This document shows, in pieces, positions 1-8,801 of a stretch of 29,433 nucleotides of DNA. The position numbers and the translations under genes were made by a program. Origin of the DNA: an uncultured Collinsella sp. (GTDB lineage Bacteria > Actinomycetota > Coriobacteriia > Coriobacteriales > Coriobacteriaceae); NCBI GenBank assembly GCA_900765115.1, contig CAAFQK010000084.1:1-29433 (forward strand), given 5' to 3'. Positions within the stretch are counted from its first letter, which is position 1. Every line of letters begins with the position of its first letter. The notes beneath the pieces are model-generated. The model ran no database searches and was not told the origin of the DNA. It saw nothing but the letters and a program-made list of their open reading frames with translations.

Positions 1-45
1 GCGGGCCCCGGGGCGGGCCCGACGGGGGGCCGGGAGCCCCGCGCC
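1..45. other. GC-only low-complexity contig edge
   Basis: The first 45 or so bases are almost entirely G and C in short runs, with only a few A residues, unlike the balanced codon use that follows. The mreC reading frame stays open through it, but the encoded residues (Gly, Pro, Ala, Arg) do not look like the MreC beta-domain until about base 46. It may be a genuine edge, but an assembly or read-end artefact is the more likely reading. Confidence 0.45.
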
Positions 46-441
46 CAGGGTATGCTGCAGGGTCAGGCTGACGGCACGCTGCGTCTTGAGTACGTGAGTG
101 TCGACTCCGACGTTAAGGTTGGCGACATTATCGTGACCTCGGGCATTGGCGGCGTGTTCCCCAAGGGTCTACCGCTCGGCACCGTCTCGTCGGTCGAGAA
201 ATCGGCAAACGACGTGTACTACACCATTGTGGTGCGCGCTCAGACCACGGCCGAGAACAACGAGGAGGTGCTGGTCATCACCTCGCTGACCGACGAACAG
301 TCGGCCTCGGATGAGGACGTGAGCACGGCTAACAGCACGCCGCAGGGAACGTCGCGCGACGCTGCGACCAAGACGAAGGACGAGAGTTCGGATGACAGTT
401 CCGATACGTCCGAGACGACCGATTCCGGCTCGAGCGAATAG
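1..441 (+). CDS. mreC: MreC rod-shape protein, C-terminal part (5' truncated by contig edge)
   Basis: This is the C-terminal end of MreC, the extracytoplasmic scaffold that links MreB filaments to the PBP2/RodA wall-elongation complex. Recognisable sequence begins near base 52 (MLQGQADGTLRLEYV) and continues through VKVGDIIVTSGIGGVFPKGLPLG, written here as two adjoining parts of the second beta-barrel domain typical of MreC. After about residue 85 the protein becomes a long Ser/Thr/Asp/Glu-rich tail, probably disordered outside the membrane. The N-terminal membrane helix and coiled coil are missing because the contig starts inside the gene. The Met at 52 is internal and not the true start. 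mreD follows after 5 bases, the normal order. The identity is firm from motif and neighbours; the first 15 codons are doubtful. Confidence 0.88.
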   Translation, partial: AGPGAGPTGGREPRAQGMLQGQADGTLRLEYVSVDSDVKVGDIIVTSGIGGVFPKGLPLGTVSSVEKSANDVYYTIVVRAQTTAENNEEVLVITSLTDEQSASDEDVSTANSTPQGTSRDAATKTKDESSDDSSDTSETTDSGSSE

Positions 442-446
442 GGGGC

Positions 447-1019
447 ATGTCCATGGATCTACACGAGCAGGGGATGAGCTCCCGCACGTTTGTGATCGCC
501 GCCATCGTGTGCGTGCTGCTGCAGGCAGGCCTGGCGCCGCAGATTTCCATTGCGGGCGGTCGCGTCAACTTCATGATTATCCTGGTGTGCCTAAGCGTGT
601 TCTCGGGCGACCCGACCCGTGCCGTCGTGTGCGGTTTTTGCAGCGGCTTGTTCTATGACCTGTCCGCTGCCGTGCCGGTGGGCGTTATGTCGCTCCTGCT
701 GACCGTGGGTTCTTTTGCCCTGGTGCACAGCGCCGTCGGCCAGACGGGCGGTACCCCGAGTGCGCGCGGCATCACTGTGGGCGCCTTCGCGCTTGTCATT
801 AATGTGATCTACAGCATCATCTTGCTGTTTATGGGTTTGGAGACGAGCTTTGTCGTGGCGATCTTCGGCCATGCGCTGCCGTCCTCGATCCTGACGGGTT
901 TGGTTGCCATTCCGTTTTTGATGTCCGGCGTCGTGCCGCAGTCCGGCTATGGATTCTCCGCACGTGGCGGACGCCAGACGGGTATGCGCTTTAAGCCCAA
1001 GACCCGCAAGCTCAAATAG
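447..1019 (+). CDS. mreD: MreD rod-shape-determining membrane protein
   Basis: The 190-residue product is very hydrophobic with about five predicted membrane segments (for example around residues 13-30, 40-60, 70-92, 105-130 and 140-160) and a basic C-terminal tail ending in KPKTRKLK. MreD is a small integral membrane partner of MreC in the elongasome. The family is poorly conserved, so the call rests on size, topology and position between mreC and the PBP2 gene. A purine-rich GGGGG lies just before the ATG at 447; the second ATG at 453 is an equally possible start. It probably belongs to one transcript with mreC, PBP2 and rodA. Confidence 0.85.
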   Translation: MSMDLHEQGMSSRTFVIAAIVCVLLQAGLAPQISIAGGRVNFMIILVCLSVFSGDPTRAVVCGFCSGLFYDLSAAVPVGVMSLLLTVGSFALVHSAVGQTGGTPSARGITVGAFALVINVIYSIILLFMGLETSFVVAIFGHALPSSILTGLVAIPFLMSGVVPQSGYGFSARGGRQTGMRFKPKTRKLK

Positions 1020-1032
1020 GGGAGGCCCGTAG

Positions 1033-3102
1033 ATGTCTTCCCAGTTGACGGTTATTATCGCCGGTATCGTGCTGGTTGTGGCCATCGTGGTCGCGCTGGT
1101 CATCATGCGTCGTGGCGATTCCCGTTTTACCTACGATACGCAGCATGGAACGGCCCCGCGCGCCACCGAGGGCGAGGGCAATACCGCGGCGACCGCCTTT
1201 AAGGGCCGCTTTTCCATCCTCACCACGGGTGTGGGCGCGATGTTTGCGGCACTTGCCGTCAAGCTGTGGGGCATGCAGATGGTCTCGTCGGACTATTACG
1301 AGAAGCAGGCCAATAGTAATCAGACTCGCACCGTTACCACACCCGCTGTGCGCGGCCGCATCCTCGACCGCAACGGCGTGGCGCTTGTCCAGAACCGTCC
1401 CTCACTTGCTGTCGTGGCCTACCGCGACCTTGCCGAGGATGAGGTTCTGGTTCGCCATCTTGCCAACGTGCTTGGAATGCCTTACGTGGCGGTCCTTCGC
1501 AATATTCAGGACAATACAGAGGGCGCTCAGAGCCTGCATACCATCGCGACGGACGTCCGTCGTTCCACGGTTGCCTATATTCAGGAGCATGCCGGCGAGT
1601 TCCCGGGCGTCAAGATTGCCGAGCGTACCGAGCGCCAGTATCCATATGGCGAGACGGCATGCCATATCTTGGGCTATACCGGCACCATTACCTCCGAGCA
1701 GCTCGAGGCTCAGAATAAGAAAACCTCTGGCGATGATGATGCTTCTGCTGGCAAGATTACGTACCAGTCGGGCGATATCGTGGGCCAGGCGGGCGTTGAG
1801 AGCTACTACGAAAACCTGCTGCAGGGTATTCGTGGCGAGCAGACCGTCAAGGTCGATGCCTCGGGCAATGTGACCGGTCAGGCCGGCGCCGTGCCCGCGA
1901 AGGCCGGCTCCGACATTAAGCTCACGCTCGACCTTAAGATCCAACAGGCCTGTGAGACGGCGCTGGCGAGCGCTATCGAGCTTGCCAAGACCACTGGCTA
2001 CAGCAATGCCGGCAACGGCGCTGTGGTGTGTCTCGATCCCAACAATGGCGAGATCCTGGGCATGGCGAGCGAGCCCAAGTTCGATCCGTCCGTCTTCATC
2101 GGCGGCGTCTCTAATGACGTGTGGACCGAGCTCAATGATGACAAGGGTTCGCACCCGCTGCTCAACCGCGCCATCAGCGGACAGTACATGTCGGCCTCGA
2201 CCATCAAGCCGCTCTCGGCACTGGCCGGTCTTGAGTTTGGAACCTACACGTCGGGGCAGACGACCAACTGCACGGGCTATTGGACGGGTCTGGGCAAGTC
2301 GTGGGGCAAGTACTGCTGGCTGCATTCCGGCCACGGCACCATGACGCTGCAGTCGGGTATCGCCAACTCGTGCGACCCCGTCTTCTATGACATGGGCAAG
2401 GCGTTCTTTTATGACGAGAAACATTCCGAGGGCCTGCAGGAGGTCTTTCGTCGCTGGGGCCTAGGCAAGACCTGCGGTATCGATCTGCCGAGTGAGGGCG
2501 CGGGCCGTATTCCCGATGCCGAGTGGAAAGAGTCGTACTTCACCGACGCATCTGCCGAGGACCGCAAGTGGAATGCCGGTGATATGACGAACATTGCCAT
2601 CGGCCAGGGCGACATCCTGGTGACGCCCCTGCAGATGGCGTGCGCCTATATGGGTCTTGCCAACGGCGGTAAACAGTACGTGCCTCACGTGTTTTTATCT
2701 GCCGTGTCGCGCGATGGCGACGGCGATGCCTATAAGTACAACGGCAAGGGCAAGAAGAAGCGTCTGGAGGCCAAGATCAACAGCGATTCGGATTTGGCTC
2801 TAGTTCGCAACGGCATGCACGACGTGATTTACACGGCATCGACGTCACTGGCGGCGCACTTTGGCACCCTGACGCCGCAGGTATACGGCAAGTCGGGCAC
2901 GGGCGAGAAAAGTGGCGAGGACGAATACGCGTGGTTCTGCGCCTATGCACCGGCTGATGATCCCAAGTATGTCATCGCTACTGTTCTGGAGCAGGGCGGC
3001 GGCGGCTCAGATACCGCGATGCATGTCGTGCGCGACGTGCTCGGCGTGATTTATGACGAGCCCGATACCTCTTCGGCCTCGGGCGATTCCTCGGTTCGAT
3101 AG
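1033..3102 (+). CDS. mrdA: Penicillin-binding protein 2 (elongation transpeptidase)
   Basis: This is a class B penicillin-binding protein that cross-links peptidoglycan during lateral wall growth. The 689-residue protein has a hydrophobic helix at residues 3-25 and a second near 60-80, then a PBP dimerisation domain containing RGRILDRNG. The transpeptidase domain carries the active-site S389-T-I-K392, the second motif S446-C-D and the K620-S-G-T-G motif. The nucleophile is preceded by MSA rather than the usual PGS, a mild variation. Two N-terminal hydrophobic segments are more than the single anchor usually seen, which may mean the first is an extra membrane pass. It lies 13 bases after mreD and 9 bases before rodA, the usual cognate SEDS-PBP pair. 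It should face the cell exterior. Confidence 0.95.
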   Translation: MSSQLTVIIAGIVLVVAIVVALVIMRRGDSRFTYDTQHGTAPRATEGEGNTAATAFKGRFSILTTGVGAMFAALAVKLWGMQMVSSDYYEKQANSNQTRTVTTPAVRGRILDRNGVALVQNRPSLAVVAYRDLAEDEVLVRHLANVLGMPYVAVLRNIQDNTEGAQSLHTIATDVRRSTVAYIQEHAGEFPGVKIAERTERQYPYGETACHILGYTGTITSEQLEAQNKKTSGDDDASAGKITYQSGDIVGQAGVESYYENLLQGIRGEQTVKVDASGNVTGQAGAVPAKAGSDIKLTLDLKIQQACETALASAIELAKTTGYSNAGNGAVVCLDPNNGEILGMASEPKFDPSVFIGGVSNDVWTELNDDKGSHPLLNRAISGQYMSASTIKPLSALAGLEFGTYTSGQTTNCTGYWTGLGKSWGKYCWLHSGHGTMTLQSGIANSCDPVFYDMGKAFFYDEKHSEGLQEVFRRWGLGKTCGIDLPSEGAGRIPDAEWKESYFTDASAEDRKWNAGDMTNIAIGQGDILVTPLQMACAYMGLANGGKQYVPHVFLSAVSRDGDGDAYKYNGKGKKKRLEAKINSDSDLALVRNGMHDVIYTASTSLAAHFGTLTPQVYGKSGTGEKSGEDEYAWFCAYAPADDPKYVIATVLEQGGGGSDTAMHVVRDVLGVIYDEPDTSSASGDSSVR

Positions 3103-3111
3103 GAGGTTGCG

Positions 3112-4338
3112 ATGGATTTTTCTCCGGCGGATCTGTTCCGTTCAACCAAGACCGGCTCTCGCAGCAGCCTGGACCGCGTCAACAAGCAACTTTCGGCCTC
3201 GCGCGGCACGTTTCGCCAAAAGGTGCATATCGGTGTGCTCGTGGCTACTGTGGCGCTCGTCGCCTACGGTGCCATCATCATCTGGTCGGCTTCGCAGTTT
3301 AAGGCCGATGCCTCGTTCTCACGCCATCTGCTGGGAATTGGCATCGGAGCGGTGCTGGCGGTGCTGGTCTGGCGTACCGATCTGCGCGGTATTTCCAATT
3401 TCTCGACGGCGTTGCTCGCCATCGACCTGATCGTGATCCTCTCGCCCAAGATTCCGGGTCTGTCCTATACGGGCGGTCTGGGCATGACGGGCTGGATCAA
3501 GATTCCCGGTATCGGCTTGACATTCCAGCCGGTTGAGCTTGCCAAGCTCATCACCATCTTCTTTATTGCTACGCTTGGATCGCAGTATAACGGCCGCATC
3601 GATACCGTTCGCGACTACGTCAAGCTCTGCGGCATGCTGTCCATTCCGTTTTTGGCCGTCGTCGCCATGGGCGACCTGGGCTCGGGCCTGGTCGTGCTGG
3701 TTTCGGGCGCCATCGTCATTTGTATGAGCGGTGCACGCCGCGAATGGGTGCTGTCGACCCTGGCCCTGCTCGTGGGCCTGGTGGCCCTCGTCCTGGCGCT
3801 CGATTCGGTCTTTGATTCGTTGCTCGGCCACGATGTGCTCATCAAGCAGTATCAGATGAACCGTCTGACGGTCTTTATCGACCCCGATAATGCCGATTCG
3901 GACGATGCCTACAACCTGCAGCAGTCGCTTATCGCTGTTGGCTCGGGCGGCTTCTTTGGTAAGGGTTTGGGCCATGCGACGCAGTCTGCCGGCGGCTTTC
4001 TGCCCGAGTTCCATACCGATTTCGTTTTCGCCTTTTTGTCCGAGACCTTTGGCTTCTGCGGCTCCTTTTTGCTGCTGTGCTTGTACGTGCTGCTCATCTT
4101 CTCGACGATCCGCGTTGCCTTTAAGTGCGAGTCTCTGTTCCTACGCTTATCATGCGTAGGTATCGTCGGCATGTGGGCGTTCCAGACCTTCGAAAACATC
4201 GGCATGTGCATCGGCATGATGCCGATTACCGGTATTCCGCTACCGTTTATTAGCTTTGGTTCGTCTTCGATGATGATTCAGCTGCTGACGGTGGGTATCG
4301 TACAATCCATATGGCGGCATCGTTCGGGCGCCGCGTAA
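3112..4338 (+). CDS. rodA: RodA-type SEDS peptidoglycan glycosyltransferase
   Basis: The 408-residue polytopic membrane protein belongs to the SEDS family (RodA/FtsW/SpoVE), which polymerises lipid II into glycan strands. After a polar N-terminal stretch of about 40 residues there are roughly ten hydrophobic segments. Family features visible are GWIKIPGIGLTFQPVELAK, the loop segment GHATQSAGGFLPEFHTDFVF near the conserved E-H-T-D-F, and the end motif GIPLPFISFGSSSM. Pairing with the PBP2 gene immediately upstream indicates RodA rather than FtsW. A strong AGGAGG lies just before the ATG at 3112. It is co-transcribed with the upstream wall genes. Confidence 0.95.
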   Translation: MDFSPADLFRSTKTGSRSSLDRVNKQLSASRGTFRQKVHIGVLVATVALVAYGAIIIWSASQFKADASFSRHLLGIGIGAVLAVLVWRTDLRGISNFSTALLAIDLIVILSPKIPGLSYTGGLGMTGWIKIPGIGLTFQPVELAKLITIFFIATLGSQYNGRIDTVRDYVKLCGMLSIPFLAVVAMGDLGSGLVVLVSGAIVICMSGARREWVLSTLALLVGLVALVLALDSVFDSLLGHDVLIKQYQMNRLTVFIDPDNADSDDAYNLQQSLIAVGSGGFFGKGLGHATQSAGGFLPEFHTDFVFAFLSETFGFCGSFLLLCLYVLLIFSTIRVAFKCESLFLRLSCVGIVGMWAFQTFENIGMCIGMMPITGIPLPFISFGSSSMMIQLLTVGIVQSIWRHRSGAA

Positions 4339-4356
4339 CCGCTGGAGGGGTTTGCT

Positions 4357-5286
4357 ATGAAAATTCCCGTAGATAAGCTGACCCGCGCTTTTAAGATGGG
4401 CGCGTCCGTTAAGAAGGATTCCGATACGCCGGTGCGCGTCTCGGTCTATCTGGATTCGTCCGCCTCGCGCTTTCTGGCCGAGACGGTGCGAGACGCCTTT
4501 GTGCCGCAGACGACCTCGGGCATTGTGCGCGTCGAGCGTCTGGGGGAGGAGCGAATTGCTCCAAAGACCGATACCGATGTGGTGCTGGTGCTCTCGTGTG
4601 GTTCCGATCGCTTGGAGAGTGCCGTGCAGGAGCTCGTGATCGCCGGCGCGCCCGTGTGCATGCTTGCCGAGTCTGCTGTGGAGGTGCCGTTTATCGAGGA
4701 GTCTACGCCCATGCTCGGCGTGGTAGCGGCAACCGATAAGACGTATCTGCTCGAGACGCTTGCCCGCTGGATTCTCGACCGCACCGACAAGGAAACGGCT
4801 TTTGCGGCGAACTTTGCCTTCATGCGCATCGCGGCGGCCAATCGTATCATCACCTCGTGCGCGCTCACCAATATGGCGACCGGTGCGCTGGTGTTTTTGC
4901 CGGGCGCCGATTATCCCGTTATGGCGCTGGCGCAGGTGGGCATGCTCTTTGAGCTCGCTGCCGTCTTTGGACGCGGCATTAAGCCCGAGCGCGGCTACGA
5001 GGTCGCGGGCGTGCTTGCCGGCGGTCTTGTGATCCGCGCGGTCACCCGCGCGCTCGTCAAGCAGACGCCGCATATTGGGTTTGCCGTCAAGGCGCTCACT
5101 GCTGCCGCGGGCACCTACGGCATGGGCCGTGCACTCGTTTCGCTCTACGAGCGCGATGTCGACTACAGCCGTGCCAACGAGGCGGTCACTGCCACGTTCT
5201 CCCGCGTTCGCGATCTGGTGACCACGGTCGCGGGCGCTACCCGTCCTATGGCGTCCTACCAAGACGCATCCGATCTCGCTGCTTAG
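4357..5286 (+). CDS. DUF697 family membrane-associated protein
   Basis: The 309-residue protein has a soluble N-terminal half (about residues 1-145) and a hydrophobic C-terminal half (about 150-285) with the DUF697 pattern: a small-residue-rich helix, LPGADYPVMALAQVGM, then LAAVFG and alternating hydrophobic helices. DUF697 domains occur in YcjF-like and GTPase-associated membrane proteins of unknown role. The N-terminal half resembles a nucleotide-independent alpha/beta fold with no P-loop visible. It sits 18 bases after rodA, and GGAGGGG precedes the ATG, so it is likely in the same operon. No function is assigned; a link to cell envelope work is only inferred from position. Confidence 0.75.
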   Translation: MKIPVDKLTRAFKMGASVKKDSDTPVRVSVYLDSSASRFLAETVRDAFVPQTTSGIVRVERLGEERIAPKTDTDVVLVLSCGSDRLESAVQELVIAGAPVCMLAESAVEVPFIEESTPMLGVVAATDKTYLLETLARWILDRTDKETAFAANFAFMRIAAANRIITSCALTNMATGALVFLPGADYPVMALAQVGMLFELAAVFGRGIKPERGYEVAGVLAGGLVIRAVTRALVKQTPHIGFAVKALTAAAGTYGMGRALVSLYERDVDYSRANEAVTATFSRVRDLVTTVAGATRPMASYQDASDLAA

Positions 5287-5296
5287 GGGTTTTCCG

Positions 5297-7174
5297 TTGC
5301 GCGTTGCATACCAAGACTGTTTTCATTTAATTGAGCCGTTGCTCGCCAAGGTCGAGAAGCCGAGTCGCTATATCGATCACGAGTGGGGCACGCTTTCCAA
5401 GGCCGATGCCGACTACCGTTGCTGCCTGATCTACCCGGATGTGTACGAGGTCGGTCTGCCCAACCAGGGCATCGCCATCCTCTACAACATCCTTAACCAG
5501 GCCGAGGGCATCTCCTGCGAGCGCGGCTATGTGCCGTGGCCCGATATGGGTGACGCCATGCGCGAGGCAGGCATTCCGCTGCTGTCGCTCGAGGGTGCAG
5601 CGCCGGTCGCTTCGTTTGATATCGTCGGCCTGCATGTGCCGCACGAGATGGCGGTGACGAACTTCCTCGAGGCACTCGACCTCGCTGGTATTCCGCTGTT
5701 AGCGGCTGACCGCACCGAGGACGACCCCATTATCATCGCCGGCGGCCCCTCGGTGTACAACCCCGAGCCGTACGCGGCCTTCTTCGATGTTATCCTCATC
5801 GGCGAGGGCGAGGAATCGCTGCTCGAGACCTGCCAGTTGCATCGCCGTCTGCGTGACGAAGGAGTCCCGCGCGCGCAGATTGTCGAGCAGCTTGCATCCA
5901 TTGCCGGCAACTACGTGCCGTCGCTCTATGAGGTTTGTCACGACGAGCCCTGCTCGCCGCATGGCTACACCGTGCCGCGTGAGGGCAAGGATGCGCCGAC
6001 CGTGGTCTACAAGCGCGTCGTCGAGGATTTCGGCGCCACGAATCCGCTGTCGCAGTCGTGCGTGCCCTATGCACAGCTGGTTCACGACCGCCTGTCTATC
6101 GAGATCCTGCGCGGCTGCGCCCGCGGCTGTCGTTTTTGTCAGGCCGGCATGACGTATCGCCCGGTGCGCGAGCGCTCGGCCGACCAGATCGTCTCGTCGG
6201 TGATTCAGGGTCTGGAAAAGACCGGCTATGACGAGGTGTCGCTGACCTCGCTTTCGACCACCGATCACTCCTGCATCCGCGATGTACTCGGTCGCCTGAA
6301 CCGCCGTCTGGAAGATACGGGCATTCGCGTGTCCATTCCCTCGCAGCGCCTGGATTCGTTTGGCGTGGATATGGCCGAGTCGGTCGCCGGCGAAAAGAAG
6401 GGCGGCCTGACGTTCGCGCCCGAGGCCGGCAGCCAGCGCATGCGCGACATCATTAACAAGAACGTGACCGAGGAGGACCTGGACCGTGCGGCCAAGGCGG
6501 CCTTCGAGGCCGGCTGGAACCGCATGAAGCTCTACTTTATGATGGGCCTTCCCGGCGAGCGCGACGAGGACATCGTGGCCATCGCCAATCTGGCCGATCA
6601 CGTGCTGGAGCTCGGTCGTTCCGTGGTGCCCAAGGCTCGTCGCGGCTCGATCTCGGTGTCCATCTCGGTTTCGGTCTTTATCCCCAAGGCTGCCACGCCG
6701 TTCCAGTGGTGCCCGCAGCTCGACTACGACGACGTCAAGCGTCGCCAGAAGCTGCTCATCACGAGCGTTCGCAACCGTGCCGTCCGCGTGCATTACCACG
6801 ATGCCGAGACCTCGCTCATCGAGGCCGCGCTTTCCCGCGCCGGTCGTGACATGACGCCCGTCATCATCGATGCTTGGCGCTCGGGCTCTCGCTTTGACGC
6901 CTGGGTAGAGCATTTCTCGCTCGATAACTGGAAGGAAGCTGCTGCCAAAAACGGCATCGACCTCAATGAGCTCGTGCACCTGCCCTACGAGTTGGACTGG
7001 CGCCTGCCGTGGGAGCACGTGAGCCCCGGCTGCACGCGCGGCTTCCTCGAGCGCGAGTACCGTCGCTCGCTCGAGGGCGTCACGACTCCCGACTGTACCC
7101 GCACGTCGTGCACCGGCTGCGGGATCTGCCCCACGCTCCACGCCAAGAATGTATTGATGGGTGATCGCGCATGA
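5297..7174 (+). CDS. B12-binding-domain radical SAM protein, TIGR03960 type
   Basis: The 625-residue protein starts with a cobalamin-binding-like Rossmann region (about residues 40-190, including the GGPSVYNPEPYA segment) followed by a radical SAM barrel with the cluster motif C274-x3-C278-x2-C281. The C-terminus carries a Cys-rich segment (CTRTSCTGCGICP) that may bind a further cluster. This is the TIGR03960 family, whose substrate is unknown and which is almost always next to a DUF2344 protein. That arrangement is seen here: the next gene overlaps its stop by four bases. The chosen start is TTG at 5297, giving the expected MRVAYQDCF beginning, with an AGGGG upstream. The pair is often found just upstream of rplU-rpmA, as here, which suggests a link to ribosomes or RNA. 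Confidence 0.9.
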   Translation: MRVAYQDCFHLIEPLLAKVEKPSRYIDHEWGTLSKADADYRCCLIYPDVYEVGLPNQGIAILYNILNQAEGISCERGYVPWPDMGDAMREAGIPLLSLEGAAPVASFDIVGLHVPHEMAVTNFLEALDLAGIPLLAADRTEDDPIIIAGGPSVYNPEPYAAFFDVILIGEGEESLLETCQLHRRLRDEGVPRAQIVEQLASIAGNYVPSLYEVCHDEPCSPHGYTVPREGKDAPTVVYKRVVEDFGATNPLSQSCVPYAQLVHDRLSIEILRGCARGCRFCQAGMTYRPVRERSADQIVSSVIQGLEKTGYDEVSLTSLSTTDHSCIRDVLGRLNRRLEDTGIRVSIPSQRLDSFGVDMAESVAGEKKGGLTFAPEAGSQRMRDIINKNVTEEDLDRAAKAAFEAGWNRMKLYFMMGLPGERDEDIVAIANLADHVLELGRSVVPKARRGSISVSISVSVFIPKAATPFQWCPQLDYDDVKRRQKLLITSVRNRAVRVHYHDAETSLIEAALSRAGRDMTPVIIDAWRSGSRFDAWVEHFSLDNWKEAAAKNGIDLNELVHLPYELDWRLPWEHVSPGCTRGFLEREYRRSLEGVTTPDCTRTSCTGCGICPTLHAKNVLMGDRA

Positions 7175-7983
7175 GTGAGCGCCTGACCGACAACCCCTCG
7201 CTCTTTAGGCTTCGTGTTCGCTATGGCAAGCGCGATCGCCTTAAGTACCTAGGTCATCTCGAAGTAATCCATACCATTGAGCGCATCGTGCGCCGTGCGG
7301 GACTTCCCTATGCCGTCACGCAGGGCTTCTCTCCGCACATGCGCGTTGGCTTCTCTTCGGCGCTACCGGTGGGCACGTCGTCGACCTGCGAGTGGTATGA
7401 CCTGTTTATGACCGAGTTCGTGGCGCTCGACGAGGCGTTTGGGCGCCTGGCTGCGGCGTCTCCGGCCGATCTGGCACCCATCGAGGCGGCGTACATCGAC
7501 GTGCGCACGCCGGCCTTGACGGCGCAGCTAACGCGCTTGTCGTATCGCATCGACCTGCACTTGGATCCCGAGGCGCCCATAAGCGCCGACGAGGTGCGCC
7601 GTGCGATCGACACGCTGCGCGCGGGCCACGGCATCGACTACGCGCGCGGCAAAAAGAGCAAGCGCTTGGATTTGGATCACACGCTCGTGGGCTATGAGCT
7701 CACGGCGGGGGAGCGCCCGGACCATTTGGTACTCATGCTCGACACCCATGCCGACAACGAGGGCTCCATGCGTCCGGAGATTTTGCTTTCTGCTGCTGAT
7801 GTTTTGTTGCAGGGCTTGACCCCGGGCGTCGATGCACCTATTGTTTCCACCGGTATGCAAGACCTCGTGACCATCTGCTCCTACGATGTCGAGCGTCAGA
7901 ATCAAGCATGCGAGGACGACGAGGGCCGACTCGTCAGCCCCATACCTGTGCGAACTTGTGGATTTGCTCCACATACTCGTTGA
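7171..7983 (+). CDS. TIGR03936/DUF2344 radical SAM-associated protein
   Basis: The 270-residue protein opens with FRLRVRYGKRDRLKYLGHLE, the hallmark start of DUF2344, followed by a conserved basic and aromatic region up to PVGTSSTCEWYD. In many actinobacteria and clostridia it is a separate gene beside, or a fusion to, the TIGR03960 radical SAM protein. Its ATG overlaps the stop of that gene (ATGA), so the two are translationally coupled and probably act together. No catalytic motif can be pointed out and the biochemical role is unknown. The stop codon at 7981-7983 is embedded in the -35 element of the rplU promoter, so transcription of the ribosomal genes restarts right at its end. Confidence 0.85.
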   Translation: MSERLTDNPSLFRLRVRYGKRDRLKYLGHLEVIHTIERIVRRAGLPYAVTQGFSPHMRVGFSSALPVGTSSTCEWYDLFMTEFVALDEAFGRLAAASPADLAPIEAAYIDVRTPALTAQLTRLSYRIDLHLDPEAPISADEVRRAIDTLRAGHGIDYARGKKSKRLDLDHTLVGYELTAGERPDHLVLMLDTHADNEGSMRPEILLSAADVLLQGLTPGVDAPIVSTGMQDLVTICSYDVERQNQACEDDEGRLVSPIPVRTCGFAPHTR

Positions 7984-8008
7984 CGGGGGTATTATCGCCT
8001 GCTACTAT
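7980..8008 (+). promoter_or_regulatory. Sigma70-type promoter for rplU-rpmA
   Basis: TTGACG at 7980-7985 and TACTAT at 8003-8008 are separated by exactly 17 bases, a near-consensus housekeeping promoter. The -35 box overlaps the stop codon of the preceding gene. The predicted start near 8015 leaves a leader of roughly 35 bases before rplU, too short for a large L21 leader structure. Confidence 0.7.
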
Positions 8009-8050
8009 ATTCGGCTGTTGCACTAACTGATGCATGAAGGGCAAGTAAAC

Positions 8051-8425
8051 ATGTACGCAATCGTTAACACGGGCGGCAAGCAGTACAAGGTCGCCACCGA
8101 CGATGTCATCACCGTCGAGAAGATCGAGGGCAATGAGGGCGACAAGGTCACCCTGCCGGTCATCTTCCTCAACGATGGTAAGAAGATCGTCACCGATCCC
8201 GACAAGCTGGCCAAGGCCAAGGTTACCGCTCAGATCGTTGAGCAGTTCAAGGGCGAGAAGCAGCTGGTCTTCAAGTTCCACAAGCGTAAGCGCTATCGTC
8301 GTCTGAAGGGTCACCGTCAGCAGCTCACCAAGCTGAAGATCGTGAAGGTCCAGGCTACGTCCCGCGCCAAGAAGGCTGTCAAGGCAGAGGCCGAGGCTGT
8401 TGCCGAGGCTCCCGTCGCCGAGTAG
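8051..8425 (+). CDS. rplU: 50S ribosomal protein L21
   Basis: L21 binds 23S rRNA and helps assemble the large subunit. The start MYAIVNTGGKQYKV at ATG 8051 is the canonical L21 beginning; a longer frame from 8030 would add seven residues not found in the family and its codons cover the GAAGGG ribosome-binding site. The 124-residue protein contains the conserved FKFHKRKRYRRLKGHRQ region near residues 75-91, which contacts rRNA. The last 20 residues are an Ala/Glu/Lys tail (roughly AKKAVKAEAEAVAEAPVAE), an extension common in actinobacteria. rpmA follows 33 bases later, the universal pair. Confidence 0.97.
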   Translation: MYAIVNTGGKQYKVATDDVITVEKIEGNEGDKVTLPVIFLNDGKKIVTDPDKLAKAKVTAQIVEQFKGEKQLVFKFHKRKRYRRLKGHRQQLTKLKIVKVQATSRAKKAVKAEAEAVAEAPVAE

Positions 8426-8458
8426 ATTACACTCGTAACGAAAGAGTAGGTATACACA

Positions 8459-8716
8459 ATGGCACACAAAAAAGGACTCGGTTCCTCCCGTAATGGCCGT
8501 GACTCCCGCGGTCAGCGCCTTGGCACGAAGCGCTATGCCGGCCAGACGGTAACCACGGGCACGATTCTCGTCCGTCAGCACGGCACGCACATCCACCCGG
8601 GTGAGAACGTTGGCCGTGGCAAGGACGACACGCTGTTCGCGCTGGTCGACGGTACCGTTGAGTTCCACAAGGGTATCAAGCACAGGGTCAGCGTACGCCC
8701 GCTCGCGAACGCGTAA
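8459..8716 (+). CDS. rpmA: 50S ribosomal protein L27
   Basis: L27 lies near the peptidyl-transferase centre. The 85-residue sequence starts MAHKKGLGSSRNGRDS, so the flexible N-terminus that reaches toward the tRNA ends is present at the mature position, with no cleavable extension as found in many Firmicutes. The remaining sequence (GTILVRQHGT, HPGENVGRGKDDTLFAL) is typical. The ribosome-binding site is weak (GAGTAGG). An intrinsic terminator directly follows, closing the rplU-rpmA unit. Confidence 0.97.
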   Translation: MAHKKGLGSSRNGRDSRGQRLGTKRYAGQTVTTGTILVRQHGTHIHPGENVGRGKDDTLFALVDGTVEFHKGIKHRVSVRPLANA

Positions 8717-8741
8717 TTCACCCTTCATAGAGCACATATGT

Positions 8742-8785
8742 GGGAGGCACTTGAGTTTTAGGATTCAAGGGTCTCCCTCTTTTTT
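8742..8785 (+). terminator. Intrinsic terminator after rpmA
   Basis: GGGAG at 8742-8746 pairs with CTCCC at 8773-8777, with an inner CTTGA/TCAAG stem, followed by TCTTTTTT. The structure ends a few bases before the ribosome-binding site of obgE, so part of the transcription may read through into obgE. Confidence 0.7.
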
Positions 8786-8801
8786 GTAGGAGGCGATTCT
8801 G

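Noticed and set aside
5699..7141. A 480-codon - strand frame opposite the radical SAM gene
   Set aside because: It mirrors the codons of a clearly identified + strand radical SAM protein and has no motifs of its own.
8009..8050. L21 leader RNA upstream of rplU
   Set aside because: The leader after the predicted promoter is only about 35 bases and shows no multi-stem structure.
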